A stretch of DNA of 64,000 bases from Capnocytophaga sputigena (GTDB lineage Bacteria; Bacteroidota; Bacteroidia; Flavobacteriales; Flavobacteriaceae), in NCBI RefSeq assembly GCF_900446695.1, contig NZ_UAVP01000011.1:310001-374000 (forward strand). The letters are read 5' to 3'. Of the stretch, positions 40,717 to 49,547 are shown in pieces (within the stretch, counting starts at the first letter, position 1; each line of letters opens with the position of its first letter). The position numbers were made by a program, and so were the translations under genes. Under the pieces are notes generated by a model, which saw only the letters and a program-made list of their open reading frames with translations, had not been told where the DNA came from and searched no databases.

Positions 40717-42333
40717 TTATCTTGGGTTTGCTTGCATTCCTTTGCCTATTACTGCATCGGGCAGCTGAATTGTTCTTCGCAAATCATTAGCAGGTAATAC
40801 TGCTTTCACAGTAGCATCATTACGATTTGAGTTGTCGTTCTGATAACGGGCTACTTCTATATTATAGCGGCGTACATCTTGCCAACGCAAACCTTCTCCT
40901 AAAGTAAGTACACGTCGACACTGTAGTACATAGTGCAATAGAGGCTCTTGTACTCCATCGCTACTGATAGTAAATGAAGGACTAAGATGCTTTTTTTGAG
41001 TAGCTCCATTTACCGTACTTTCTGAGTAGGCTATACCATTATAAAAATCTACGATTTCGGCTTTCGTTACTGTATTGCTGCTAGTATAACCATTGATAGT
41101 GGTTTGCTGAATAAATTTAGAGGTAAACATATTCAAGTCGGTTATGGCACTATCATACTGCCCTAAAAGCACTTTGGCTTCAGCCCTCACCAATAAGGTT
41201 TCATCAGTAGTAAAAGGTATCATTATTGTACGAGTACTATTGTCTTTGAATGTGGGGAACTTGCCATAGATTACTGCATCACGTCTGTTATCAAACACAT
41301 CAAAAGGAGTGAACCAGTAGAATTCATAGCCGTAGTTAGGTTTGCCTGAATTACCTTGTTTATCCCATAGATTAGTAGTTGCTAATGTCTCACCTGCTAT
41401 ACGATGATTGTGAATAAATCGTCTAGCGTTAGAGGTTGAAAAATACGATGTTGAAATCACTGAAATAACTGGATGCAACATTAAGTTGGCTGTCTCATCT
41501 TCACGGGTATAATAAATAGCAAATTTCTCTATATCAGTACCTCCAGTTTTGGTAGCATCTCTAAAATCTTGCCAATTACGCAACATATTTTTAGTAGTAT
41601 TGTTATTAGTAGTAAGCACTACATTAGCAGCATCTAAGGCTTTTTGCCATTGTTGATAATACAGATAGAAACGTGCAGCAAAAGCATAGGCCGCTTTCTT
41701 GTTGAAGTGATACTTAGGCATCTCATAACTGCTATCATCTATCAAGGGCAGACCCGCAGTTAGGTCGGCATCTATTTGTGCATATACTTGAGCTACTGTT
41801 CCTCTACTATATCTACCATCTAATTCTGTTTCAGGAACTAACATATAAGGAATACCTAAATCAGTAGCACTTGTAGTGGGATTATAGGGGTTAGAAAAAA
41901 GATTAACTAACGAAAAGTGTGCATAAGCTCTTGCTACTAAGGCTTCCCCTTTACTAGCTTTAGTAGCTTCGGGGTTACCCATTTTTTCAATTGCTTCCAA
42001 AGCGGTATTTGCATGATTGATAGCCTTATAGTGGCTTGTCCAAATATTCTGAAGTCCATCGGAGTCAGAGTATTCTTGTATACGTTGCCAATAAGCAGAT
42101 TCTTGGCTTAAGAAATTCGAATAGGATATTATTGTACCTATATCAGCTATATTATCTGACGACAATTCACTTACTACTGCTGTACTAGCAGTAGGATATG
42201 CATTTGTAACTACCCTTCTTACTTTTTCGGGAGTATCAATACGCACTTGGTTATCGGGTAGCTCATCAAGTAATGAATTACAAGCAGTAAGTGTTAGTAT
42301 TAAGACAGCTATTAATATATATGTTTTTTTCAT
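40717..42333 (-). CDS. SusD/RagB family nutrient-binding lipoprotein
   Basis: This 538-residue surface lipoprotein has signal LIAVLILTLTAC (Cys18) followed by NSLLDELPDNQVRIDTPEKV, the usual SusD start. Helical TPR-like segments (AINHANTALEAIEKMG, AKASKGEALVARAYAHFSL-type, WQKALDAANVVL) and the C-terminal VLTLGEGLRWQDVRRYNIEV match the SusD fold. SusD caps the SusC channel and binds the substrate. The gene is 18 bp downstream of susC. The substrate cannot be read from sequence. Confidence 0.95.
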   Translation of the reverse strand: MKKTYILIAVLILTLTACNSLLDELPDNQVRIDTPEKVRRVVTNAYPTASTAVVSELSSDNIADIGTIISYSNFLSQESAYWQRIQEYSDSDGLQNIWTSHYKAINHANTALEAIEKMGNPEATKASKGEALVARAYAHFSLVNLFSNPYNPTTSATDLGIPYMLVPETELDGRYSRGTVAQVYAQIDADLTAGLPLIDDSSYEMPKYHFNKKAAYAFAARFYLYYQQWQKALDAANVVLTTNNNTTKNMLRNWQDFRDATKTGGTDIEKFAIYYTREDETANLMLHPVISVISTSYFSTSNARRFIHNHRIAGETLATTNLWDKQGNSGKPNYGYEFYWFTPFDVFDNRRDAVIYGKFPTFKDNSTRTIMIPFTTDETLLVRAEAKVLLGQYDSAITDLNMFTSKFIQQTTINGYTSSNTVTKAEIVDFYNGIAYSESTVNGATQKKHLSPSFTISSDGVQEPLLHYVLQCRRVLTLGEGLRWQDVRRYNIEVARYQNDNSNRNDATVKAVLPANDLRRTIQLPDAVIGKGMQANPR

Positions 42334-42351
42334 TTCTTTTGTATTTAAAAA

Positions 42352-45282
42352 TTAAAGTCCTACTCGTAAGGTAAAAATAAGTCGTTTAGCAGCGATAGGC
42401 GAATAACCATTAGCTAAATAGTCGGGATCATCGCCATTTAGTTTTTTATCGGCGTAAAGCAAGGCAAGATTAGTACCTTGTAGCTTCATACTGAGTTGGC
42501 GTAATTTATTTCTCTTTAGAAAATCTCTATCAAAAGTGTAGCCTATAGAAATTTCTTTCAATCTTATATTATCGCCCTTAGCTATACGAACATTAGAGTA
42601 ATCATAAGTATTATAAGCCTGTATGATGTTGTTATACCCACCGTAAAGGTCATACATATAAGTAGTGTAGAGTACAGGTATATTAGTACGATGCTCATCA
42701 CCTGGATACTGCCAACGATTGTTTAGTTCACGAGGTGCTACCCAAAAGTCGTTGTACGAATTTGTAAGTTTACGCAAACGTACCACATTACCATAAGAAT
42801 AAGTAAACACAACACCTAATGAAATCCCTTTATAGGTAAAATAGTTGCTAAAACTACCTTTATCGGTAGGGATGAGTGTACCTGAATATTCTAAGAAATC
42901 TACATTGCGATTGTCAAAACGGATTCCACTTACTGTGCTATTGCCATTAGCATCTAAGAATGTGGGCAATCCTTTATCATTCAATCCATTGAAAGGCACT
43001 GAAAAAATAGAACGGAGTGGATAACCTTCTTTGGCAAATCCTCCTACTGATTTAGAACTACTTGAGTAACCTATCATATTGCGTACAGTAGGATTGGTTA
43101 GCAGTTTGGTTATCTCATTTTTAGAACGTGAGTAGATGAATGAGGTTTTCCAACTAAAATCTTTGGTTTTGAAATTAGTAGTTTCTAATCCGAGTTCTAC
43201 TCCGTGTATACGTAACTCTGCCATATTTCCCTTCTTGGTAATAGTACCCCCTACCCCTTGTGTTACGATGTTACCTATCAAATCATAACTTCTGCGATTA
43301 AACCATTCAGCTGATATATTAATACGATTGTTAAACAATCCAAACTGAGTACCTAGGTTTAACTCTTGGTTTTTTTCATAGGTAAGGTCATGATTAGCAT
43401 TATCCACTATGTTCAATCCAATTTCGCGTTTAGAAGAGTTGCGCCAAGGCATATTAGTGTAAATTTGAGAGAGTGAATTGCTCACTGATGGTGAAATAGC
43501 TGTTACCCCAAAAGAGGCTTTGAACGATAAATGAGAAAGAGGTTTTAGCTTATCAAAGAATTTTTCATTAGTTACATTCCAATTCACCCCTACGTTCCAA
43601 GTAGGCATCCAGCGTATATAGCGCGATTCAGCAAACTTGTTAGAAGCATCATAACGCAAAGTTCCATTTATAGTATAACGATTACCGAAAGTATAGCTAC
43701 CATTAGTGAAGAATGCTTGATAGTTATTTGTAGTATTGTAGATACTATAGTAAGTACTATTTTCCTCTTGTAGTTTTTTAAAAAACAAATAGGTATAATA
43801 GCTATAATTACCAGAACTAAATAGTACTCCATAGTTTTGGTTTTTATCATCGGTACTTTTGTAGTTATCCATTTCTGCTCCAGCATATAGCGATACATTA
43901 TGAAGTCCTCCTTTAAAACTATCATTATAACGCAATGTTGCACGGAAGTGGTTACTGGTAATAGTACGATCTCTTCGCTCACGTATTCCTCCTTCAGGTA
44001 ATACTACACTAGGTAGGTCGTAAGGGTCATTAGGATCATCATAGAGTCTAGGATTATAGCTACGTACTAATGAGTTAGGCATTGCTCTATACGATAGTGC
44101 GTAGTTTGAGTTTTCTTTATATTCTGTATTTTGTTGATTAGTATAATATCTAATAGCCCCCATCATTGTAGCTTCTACTTTTTTAGTAATCTTGTAGGTA
44201 AGTTCTGTTTGTAGTCTGAGGTTGGCTATATTGATATTTTTATAAGCGTTATCTATTTCGTTGAAAATATTGTAAGGAGCAAAATCATTTACGTAATACT
44301 CCTTAGAGTCGATACTACGTGAGTGTGTTACAGCATAGTCATAGATATCTTGCTTAGGGGTAGTTTGTTTTTGATAGGAAAGATCTGAAATAACATTAAG
44401 TTTAAACTTAGGAGATAAATTATAATTGGCATTTAGGTTTCCTGAATACTGACTAAGTTTGTCTCCTTTTGTCCATCCTGGGTCGAACAATGCACTTAAA
44501 GAAGCGTAATATGTTGATTTCTCTGTTCCTGAAGAAAAAGAAAGAGTGTGGTTCTGCATTATACTAGTTTGAAATAATTTGTTGAACCAATTTGTATTTC
44601 TGCGTTCAGCAGCTTGTAGATAAGCTGTACGCCCTGCTTCAGTATTAGGTACTACCGAATTACCATTGCGGTCTAATACATAAAACAAATCGTACATTCG
44701 CCCTATGACTCCTTTATTTTCAGTAATTGATTGGTTTTCGGACTTAAAGTGCCCACCTCTTATGAGTTCTTGTATCACCGACATTTGGTCTTGCGAGTTC
44801 ATAATATTATACTCCCCATAAGTAGGTATAAATCGAAAGGTAGATTCATTAGTATAAGTAATACTACTACCGCCCGTAGTACCTCGTTTAGTGGTAATCG
44901 CGACCACACCGCCTATAGCACGCTGTCCATAGATAGCCGTAGCCGAAGCATCTTTAAGCACTTTAAAGCTCTCTATACTTTCGGCAGTAAGCCCTGGTAT
45001 AGCTGCAGCAATAAGCATTTTAGCATCTTCTGACACAAGATCCTCAGGTTTGAGATCTATTGAACCTTCTAACACTACTCCATTGAGCACCCATAGAGGC
45101 TTCGTACTACCCGATATAGAAGTAGCCCCTCGAGTATTAGTATTCATAGGAGCTTGTGCTGTAGTAGTAGTCTGAGTAGTGGTTTGAGTAGTAGTAGCTG
45201 TTCGTGTTTGGGCAGCAGCCCATTGAGCTAGAAGTACAAAAATGCACAACAGCAAGAGTGTTTTTAAATTTAGTACCTTCAT
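42352..45282 (-). CDS. SusC/RagA family TonB-dependent outer-membrane transporter, lacking the N-terminal regulatory domain
   Basis: This 976-residue transporter starts at 45282 with a signal peptide (MKVLNLKTLLLLCIFVLLAQ). A longer ATG at 45369 lies upstream of the promoter at 45308 and is rejected. After the signal comes a Thr/Gln-rich linker. The plug follows directly: KPLWVLNGVVLEGSIDLKPE, IESFKVLKDASATAIYGQRA, IGGVVAITTKRGTTG. The CarboxypepD_reg-like domain that most SusC proteins have before the plug is absent. The barrel ends with AKRLIFTLRVGL, as expected for outer-membrane assembly. It imports a polymer or peptide with the SusD partner, driven by TonB. Confidence 0.93.
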   Translation of the reverse strand: MKVLNLKTLLLLCIFVLLAQWAAAQTRTATTTQTTTQTTTTAQAPMNTNTRGATSISGSTKPLWVLNGVVLEGSIDLKPEDLVSEDAKMLIAAAIPGLTAESIESFKVLKDASATAIYGQRAIGGVVAITTKRGTTGGSSITYTNESTFRFIPTYGEYNIMNSQDQMSVIQELIRGGHFKSENQSITENKGVIGRMYDLFYVLDRNGNSVVPNTEAGRTAYLQAAERRNTNWFNKLFQTSIMQNHTLSFSSGTEKSTYYASLSALFDPGWTKGDKLSQYSGNLNANYNLSPKFKLNVISDLSYQKQTTPKQDIYDYAVTHSRSIDSKEYYVNDFAPYNIFNEIDNAYKNINIANLRLQTELTYKITKKVEATMMGAIRYYTNQQNTEYKENSNYALSYRAMPNSLVRSYNPRLYDDPNDPYDLPSVVLPEGGIRERRDRTITSNHFRATLRYNDSFKGGLHNVSLYAGAEMDNYKSTDDKNQNYGVLFSSGNYSYYTYLFFKKLQEENSTYYSIYNTTNNYQAFFTNGSYTFGNRYTINGTLRYDASNKFAESRYIRWMPTWNVGVNWNVTNEKFFDKLKPLSHLSFKASFGVTAISPSVSNSLSQIYTNMPWRNSSKREIGLNIVDNANHDLTYEKNQELNLGTQFGLFNNRINISAEWFNRRSYDLIGNIVTQGVGGTITKKGNMAELRIHGVELGLETTNFKTKDFSWKTSFIYSRSKNEITKLLTNPTVRNMIGYSSSSKSVGGFAKEGYPLRSIFSVPFNGLNDKGLPTFLDANGNSTVSGIRFDNRNVDFLEYSGTLIPTDKGSFSNYFTYKGISLGVVFTYSYGNVVRLRKLTNSYNDFWVAPRELNNRWQYPGDEHRTNIPVLYTTYMYDLYGGYNNIIQAYNTYDYSNVRIAKGDNIRLKEISIGYTFDRDFLKRNKLRQLSMKLQGTNLALLYADKKLNGDDPDYLANGYSPIAAKRLIFTLRVGL

Positions 45283-45307
45283 ATTAACTTTTTGTGGTAT
45301 GAGGTCG

Positions 45308-45315
45308 CAAATATA
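45308..45315 (-). promoter_or_regulatory. -7 box for the susC operon
   Basis: The minus strand reads TATATTTG, 26 bp upstream of the susC ATG at 45282, which excludes the longer start. Confidence 0.6.
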
Positions 45316-45548
45316 CGACATCAAACGAAACCATGCAAATATTTTAAATAAAAATAACCTAACACCCAAAATTTTATTTTTCTCAAAAGCTGTTAATAGT
45401 ATAGATATTAGAAGAAATGAACTTAAGTTTGCTCTACTTTCGTTGTAGAATTAAATAGAAAGTTTTAATCTTTTAGAGAATATTATTAAAAAAACAAAAG
45501 AACAATGACAGGTAAGACCTACTAAATTGCAAATTAACAAATTATTAC

Positions 45549-45556
45549 TACCTTTG
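45549..45556 (+). promoter_or_regulatory. -7 box for the hybrid two-component regulator gene
   Basis: TACCTTTG lies 13 bp before the first ATG (45569), leaving a very short leader; the true start may be the in-frame ATG at 45575 or 45581. The gap between susC and this gene (45283-45568) contains both divergent promoters and AT-rich repeats of the caaattaacaaatta type. Confidence 0.6.
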
Positions 45557-45568
45557 CACTTCAAATAA

Positions 45569-48500
45569 ATGAAGATGATAATGAAAATACTACCAGTTTC
45601 TTTTCTTTTAATATTAAGTTTCTTTTTTTCATTAGTAGGACATACTCAAAACCCCACTACTGAATACTATTTTAAACGTATTTCTATAGAACACGGTTTG
45701 TCACAATCAGGAGTTACTACTATGGTACGCGACCATAAAGGGCTTTTGTGGATAGGCACTCGACAAGGCATCAATAGAGTGGATAGGAATCACCTTAAGA
45801 AGTATATTGACGATTATGTTTACCAGCTCTTGGAAGATGCTCAACAAAACCTTTGGGCTATCACCCCCAAAGGTGTATTACGCTACAATTCAGACCAAGA
45901 TGTTTTTCTTCCTATTATCAACCAGCAGTTATTTTCTATCTGTACTACCCAAAAAGGTGTGTACTTTGGAGGTTATGCTGCTATCTATCAATATGATTAC
46001 GCTACTAAGAAGATTGAGCGTTTACCTCTGCGCAAAGACCCTCTCTCTAAAGATAAAGAATGTCTCATCACACATTTATTTCCTATAGATAGCGATACAC
46101 TTTTAGCAGGTACAGAAAGTGATGGTTTATATCTTTATTCTTTTAAAGATGAATTGCTAAAGGCTTTTATCACTGAAAATGCTAGTCCGTTGAGCAGTCT
46201 TTATTACGACACTAATCGCAAAGAAGTATTGTTTTCAGTTTTTCAAAAAGGGCTTTTTCGCTATAGTCTTTCAGGAGCATTTATAGGGCATTACCACACT
46301 CAAAACAGTTCCTTACCTAATGATATTATTTTAGATATCAAGCCTTATAAAAATACAATATGGCTTGCCACTGATGGCGGAGGGGTATCAGTATTCAATC
46401 CTGCTGATCAGCATTTCTTCAACATACAACATAGTGCGGGTAATGTGCACTCCATTCCTGTAAACTCTATCACTGTACTTTACGAAGACCCTAATCACAA
46501 TATGTGGGCGGGTACCGTGCGCGATGGTATTTTTCTCTTTAAAGAAACCTATATCAAAACCTATACTGATAGTGCCTTGGGTAGTAATAATGGACTTTCG
46601 GAACGCGCTGTCATCAGCCTCTATGAAGCCCCTAATGGCATACTATGGATAGGTACTGATGGTGGAGGTATCAATGCTTTTAACCCTCAAAAAGAACATT
46701 TTACACATCATTTAAACACTTATACCGACAAGGTATCGTCTATCACCTACTTTTCACCTAATGAGCTTTTAGTATCTCTCTATAGTAAAGGGCTTTTTAT
46801 ATACAACACTACCGTTCGTAAGTACAAACCTTTTCTACTTCGTGATGAAACGACTAACCAGCAAGAATGTCACACTGGGTTTACTCCTTTTGTATACCGA
46901 ATTAGCGATAATCTAATACTTATCACTGCTAAAAATACCTATCTCTATCGACTAAGTAACAAGCAGTTCACTAAAATATCTTTTGCCCCAAATGTCGCTC
47001 CTAAAATAGCTCTACAATTAAAAACAGAAGTAGGTAACACTCTCTATCTTAGCAAAGGCAACACTCTTTACCAAATGGATGTACAGCATCCTGACCTAAA
47101 ATTTTTTCTTAGTTTAGAGAATGAGTGTAACATCAGTGCGGTGTGTTATGATAGCACTCAAAATACCTTTTGGATTGCAACTGATAAGGGGCTTTTTAGC
47201 TATACCTTATCCAATAAAAAACTTGTGAATGTAGCCACTGAAAACCTTTTTAGGCAAATCAGCTATATGCAATTAGATGATGCACAACGCTTATGGATAA
47301 ATGCTAGCAATGTACTCTTTTCTTACCATATTCCCGACAAAAAAATAATGATATGGGATGACAATGATGGATTTTTGCCTAACGAGGTACTCACAGGTTA
47401 TGTACAGACTAAAGCTTCTCCTTACATCTATATGGCAGGAGTGGGAGGATTAGCAAAAATCAATAAAGCGATACGCTCAAGTGAGAATACTTCTCCCTTA
47501 CTCTTCTTACAAAACATTGAACTAAATGGCAAAATATACAGCGCTCACAATTTTCCTAAAGAAATACCTCCTTATTTTAACTCATTGAAAATAAATGTAG
47601 GTCTTAATGAAAAGGATATGTTCCGCCGTTTGCTTTTCCGTTTCAAAATTAAGAATAAAGAACAGACTTCTGTGATTGAAACTTACGACAATCGCCTTGA
47701 TATCTCTCTTCTATCAGTAGGCAAATACCAAGTTGCAGTAGCTTGTATGACTCAAAATGGATCGTGGACTCCCGATACACCTTTGCTTTCTTTTGAAGTA
47801 TTACCTGTATGGTATCAACGGACTTGGTTTTTTGTAAGCGTGGGTTTGTTGCTATTAGCTATCACAGCAGGAGTAATATGGGGCTATCTGCGCCGCAAAA
47901 AGCAACAACTGAAATGGCAAATTGCTCTTCATCAGCAAGAACTGAACGAAGATAAGATTCAGTTTCTCACCAATGTAAGTCACGAACTACGCACGCCTCT
48001 AACTCTTATCTATGCCCCTTTGAAACGACTACTAAGTGATAACAATACCTCCACACTACCTCCTGCCCAAAAAACACAATTAGAAGGAGCTTTTAGACAA
48101 GCCAATACAATGAAAAACATCATCAATTGGATATTAGACTACAATCGCTCTACCTCATTAGAAAATACACTTTCTAAAACCTATACAGATCTCAATCATC
48201 TTATCACTGATTGTAGTAAGGATTTTGAACAAGAATTTGAAAGCAAACATATACAATTAAACCTACAATTAGACAAAAACTTACCGCCTATAGCTATTGA
48301 CACAGCTAAAATACGTGTAGTGCTCTCTAATTTACTTATGAATGCCGTAAAATTTAGCAATGAAGGAGCCACTATAAGACTACACAGTACTCATACTTCC
48401 GAAATAGTACGTTTTCAAGTAGAAAATACAGGTATCGGACTCCAAAACATAGATCCCAACAAACTCTTTAGTCGTTTTCAGCAAGGAAAACACCAGCAAG

Positions 48501-49456
48501 GTGGTAGCGGTATAGGTCTTGCTTATTGTAAAGAATTAGTAGAAAAACACGATGGCAGAATAGGAGCTTATGACGAAGGAGCACAAACTATTTTTTATGT
48601 GGAATTGCCTTACAATAATAGTAATGTATTAGAGAAATTCGACAACGAAGAAACAGATATCCAAGTACCCGAAAAAACTGCTGTGAGTGATATGAGTCAA
48701 TACAGTATACTTTTAGTAGATGACAACACCGATTTTCTCAACTATCTTTATAGTGAAGTTCGTCCGTTGTTTAAGAATGTGCTTAAAGCGGTGAATGGAG
48801 AAGAAGCTCTATTGCTTTTAAAAACTCACCAACCCGATCTTATCGTAAGCGATGTGATGATGCCTATAATGAATGGATATCAGTTGTGTAAAGAAGTAAA
48901 AGAACAGCTCAACATCAGTCATATACCAATAATATTACTCACTGCTAAGAGTGATGGTGAGAGTCAGAAAATAGGCTATAAATTAGGTGCTGATGCTTAT
49001 CTTTCTAAGCCTTTTGACATTGACTTATTGCTATCAGTGATAGGTAATTTGCTTAAACAGAAAGAGCTCATCAAGCAACGATACGAAAAAGAAGTGCTTC
49101 TCCCCTCGCCTGCCCTCACTACCATTAGTAATGCCGACGAACAGTTTATGATGAAACTCAACCAGCTCATCAAAAAACGCTACAACGAAATTGACCTTGA
49201 TGCTAATAATATAGCTGAAGCAATGGCGATGAGTCGTGCCAGTTTGTACAACAAAATGAAACAAATTACAGGTTTAGGTATTGCCGAGTACCTAAATAAA
49301 TACCGTATAGAAGTAGCTTGTCAACTCCTCAAAACTACCGATTTATCTATCAGTGATATCGCTACTGATATAGGTTTCAACTCATCTAAATATTTCAGCA
49401 CTGCTTTTAAGCTAGCTACTGGGTTAAGCCCAAGAGAGTACAGAAATAACAAATAA
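45569..49456 (+). CDS. hybrid two-component system sensor/AraC-type regulator (HTCS)
   Basis: This 1295-residue protein combines sensor and regulator of a SusCD locus. A signal peptide is followed by a periplasmic two-component beta-propeller, with repeats such as HKGLLWIGTRQGINRVD, NIWAGTVRDGIFLF-type, and GILWIGTDGGGINAFNP. A Y_Y_Y domain lies near 690-745 and a membrane helix near 750-772. The histidine kinase has SHELRTPL with His805, NLLMNAVKFSNEG, and GGSGIGLAYCKELVEKHDG. A receiver domain has SDVMMPIMNGYQL with Asp1095. A C-terminal AraC HTH has SISDIATDIGFNSSKYFSTA. It should sense a degradation product of the substrate in the periplasm and activate the divergent susC operon. ATG at 45581 (third Met) is a possible alternative start. 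Confidence 0.95.
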   Translation: MKMIMKILPVSFLLILSFFFSLVGHTQNPTTEYYFKRISIEHGLSQSGVTTMVRDHKGLLWIGTRQGINRVDRNHLKKYIDDYVYQLLEDAQQNLWAITPKGVLRYNSDQDVFLPIINQQLFSICTTQKGVYFGGYAAIYQYDYATKKIERLPLRKDPLSKDKECLITHLFPIDSDTLLAGTESDGLYLYSFKDELLKAFITENASPLSSLYYDTNRKEVLFSVFQKGLFRYSLSGAFIGHYHTQNSSLPNDIILDIKPYKNTIWLATDGGGVSVFNPADQHFFNIQHSAGNVHSIPVNSITVLYEDPNHNMWAGTVRDGIFLFKETYIKTYTDSALGSNNGLSERAVISLYEAPNGILWIGTDGGGINAFNPQKEHFTHHLNTYTDKVSSITYFSPNELLVSLYSKGLFIYNTTVRKYKPFLLRDETTNQQECHTGFTPFVYRISDNLILITAKNTYLYRLSNKQFTKISFAPNVAPKIALQLKTEVGNTLYLSKGNTLYQMDVQHPDLKFFLSLENECNISAVCYDSTQNTFWIATDKGLFSYTLSNKKLVNVATENLFRQISYMQLDDAQRLWINASNVLFSYHIPDKKIMIWDDNDGFLPNEVLTGYVQTKASPYIYMAGVGGLAKINKAIRSSENTSPLLFLQNIELNGKIYSAHNFPKEIPPYFNSLKINVGLNEKDMFRRLLFRFKIKNKEQTSVIETYDNRLDISLLSVGKYQVAVACMTQNGSWTPDTPLLSFEVLPVWYQRTWFFVSVGLLLLAITAGVIWGYLRRKKQQLKWQIALHQQELNEDKIQFLTNVSHELRTPLTLIYAPLKRLLSDNNTSTLPPAQKTQLEGAFRQANTMKNIINWILDYNRSTSLENTLSKTYTDLNHLITDCSKDFEQEFESKHIQLNLQLDKNLPPIAIDTAKIRVVLSNLLMNAVKFSNEGATIRLHSTHTSEIVRFQVENTGIGLQNIDPNKLFSRFQQGKHQQGGSGIGLAYCKELVEKHDGRIGAYDEGAQTIFYVELPYNNSNVLEKFDNEETDIQVPEKTAVSDMSQYSILLVDDNTDFLNYLYSEVRPLFKNVLKAVNGEEALLLLKTHQPDLIVSDVMMPIMNGYQLCKEVKEQLNISHIPIILLTAKSDGESQKIGYKLGADAYLSKPFDIDLLLSVIGNLLKQKELIKQRYEKEVLLPSPALTTISNADEQFMMKLNQLIKKRYNEIDLDANNIAEAMAMSRASLYNKMKQITGLGIAEYLNKYRIEVACQLLKTTDLSISDIATDIGFNSSKYFSTAFKLATGLSPREYRNNK

Positions 49457-49547
49457 AAAAATCACTATGGCACATTTTTTGATGATAGTAACAAATTTGT
49501 TTTTTAACATTTATTAATAATTCAAGATTATTATCATTCTAACATTT

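Noticed and set aside
45282-45369. Longer N-terminus of SusC from the ATG at 45369
   Set aside because: A -7 box at 45308-45315 lies within it, and the signal peptide begins at 45282.
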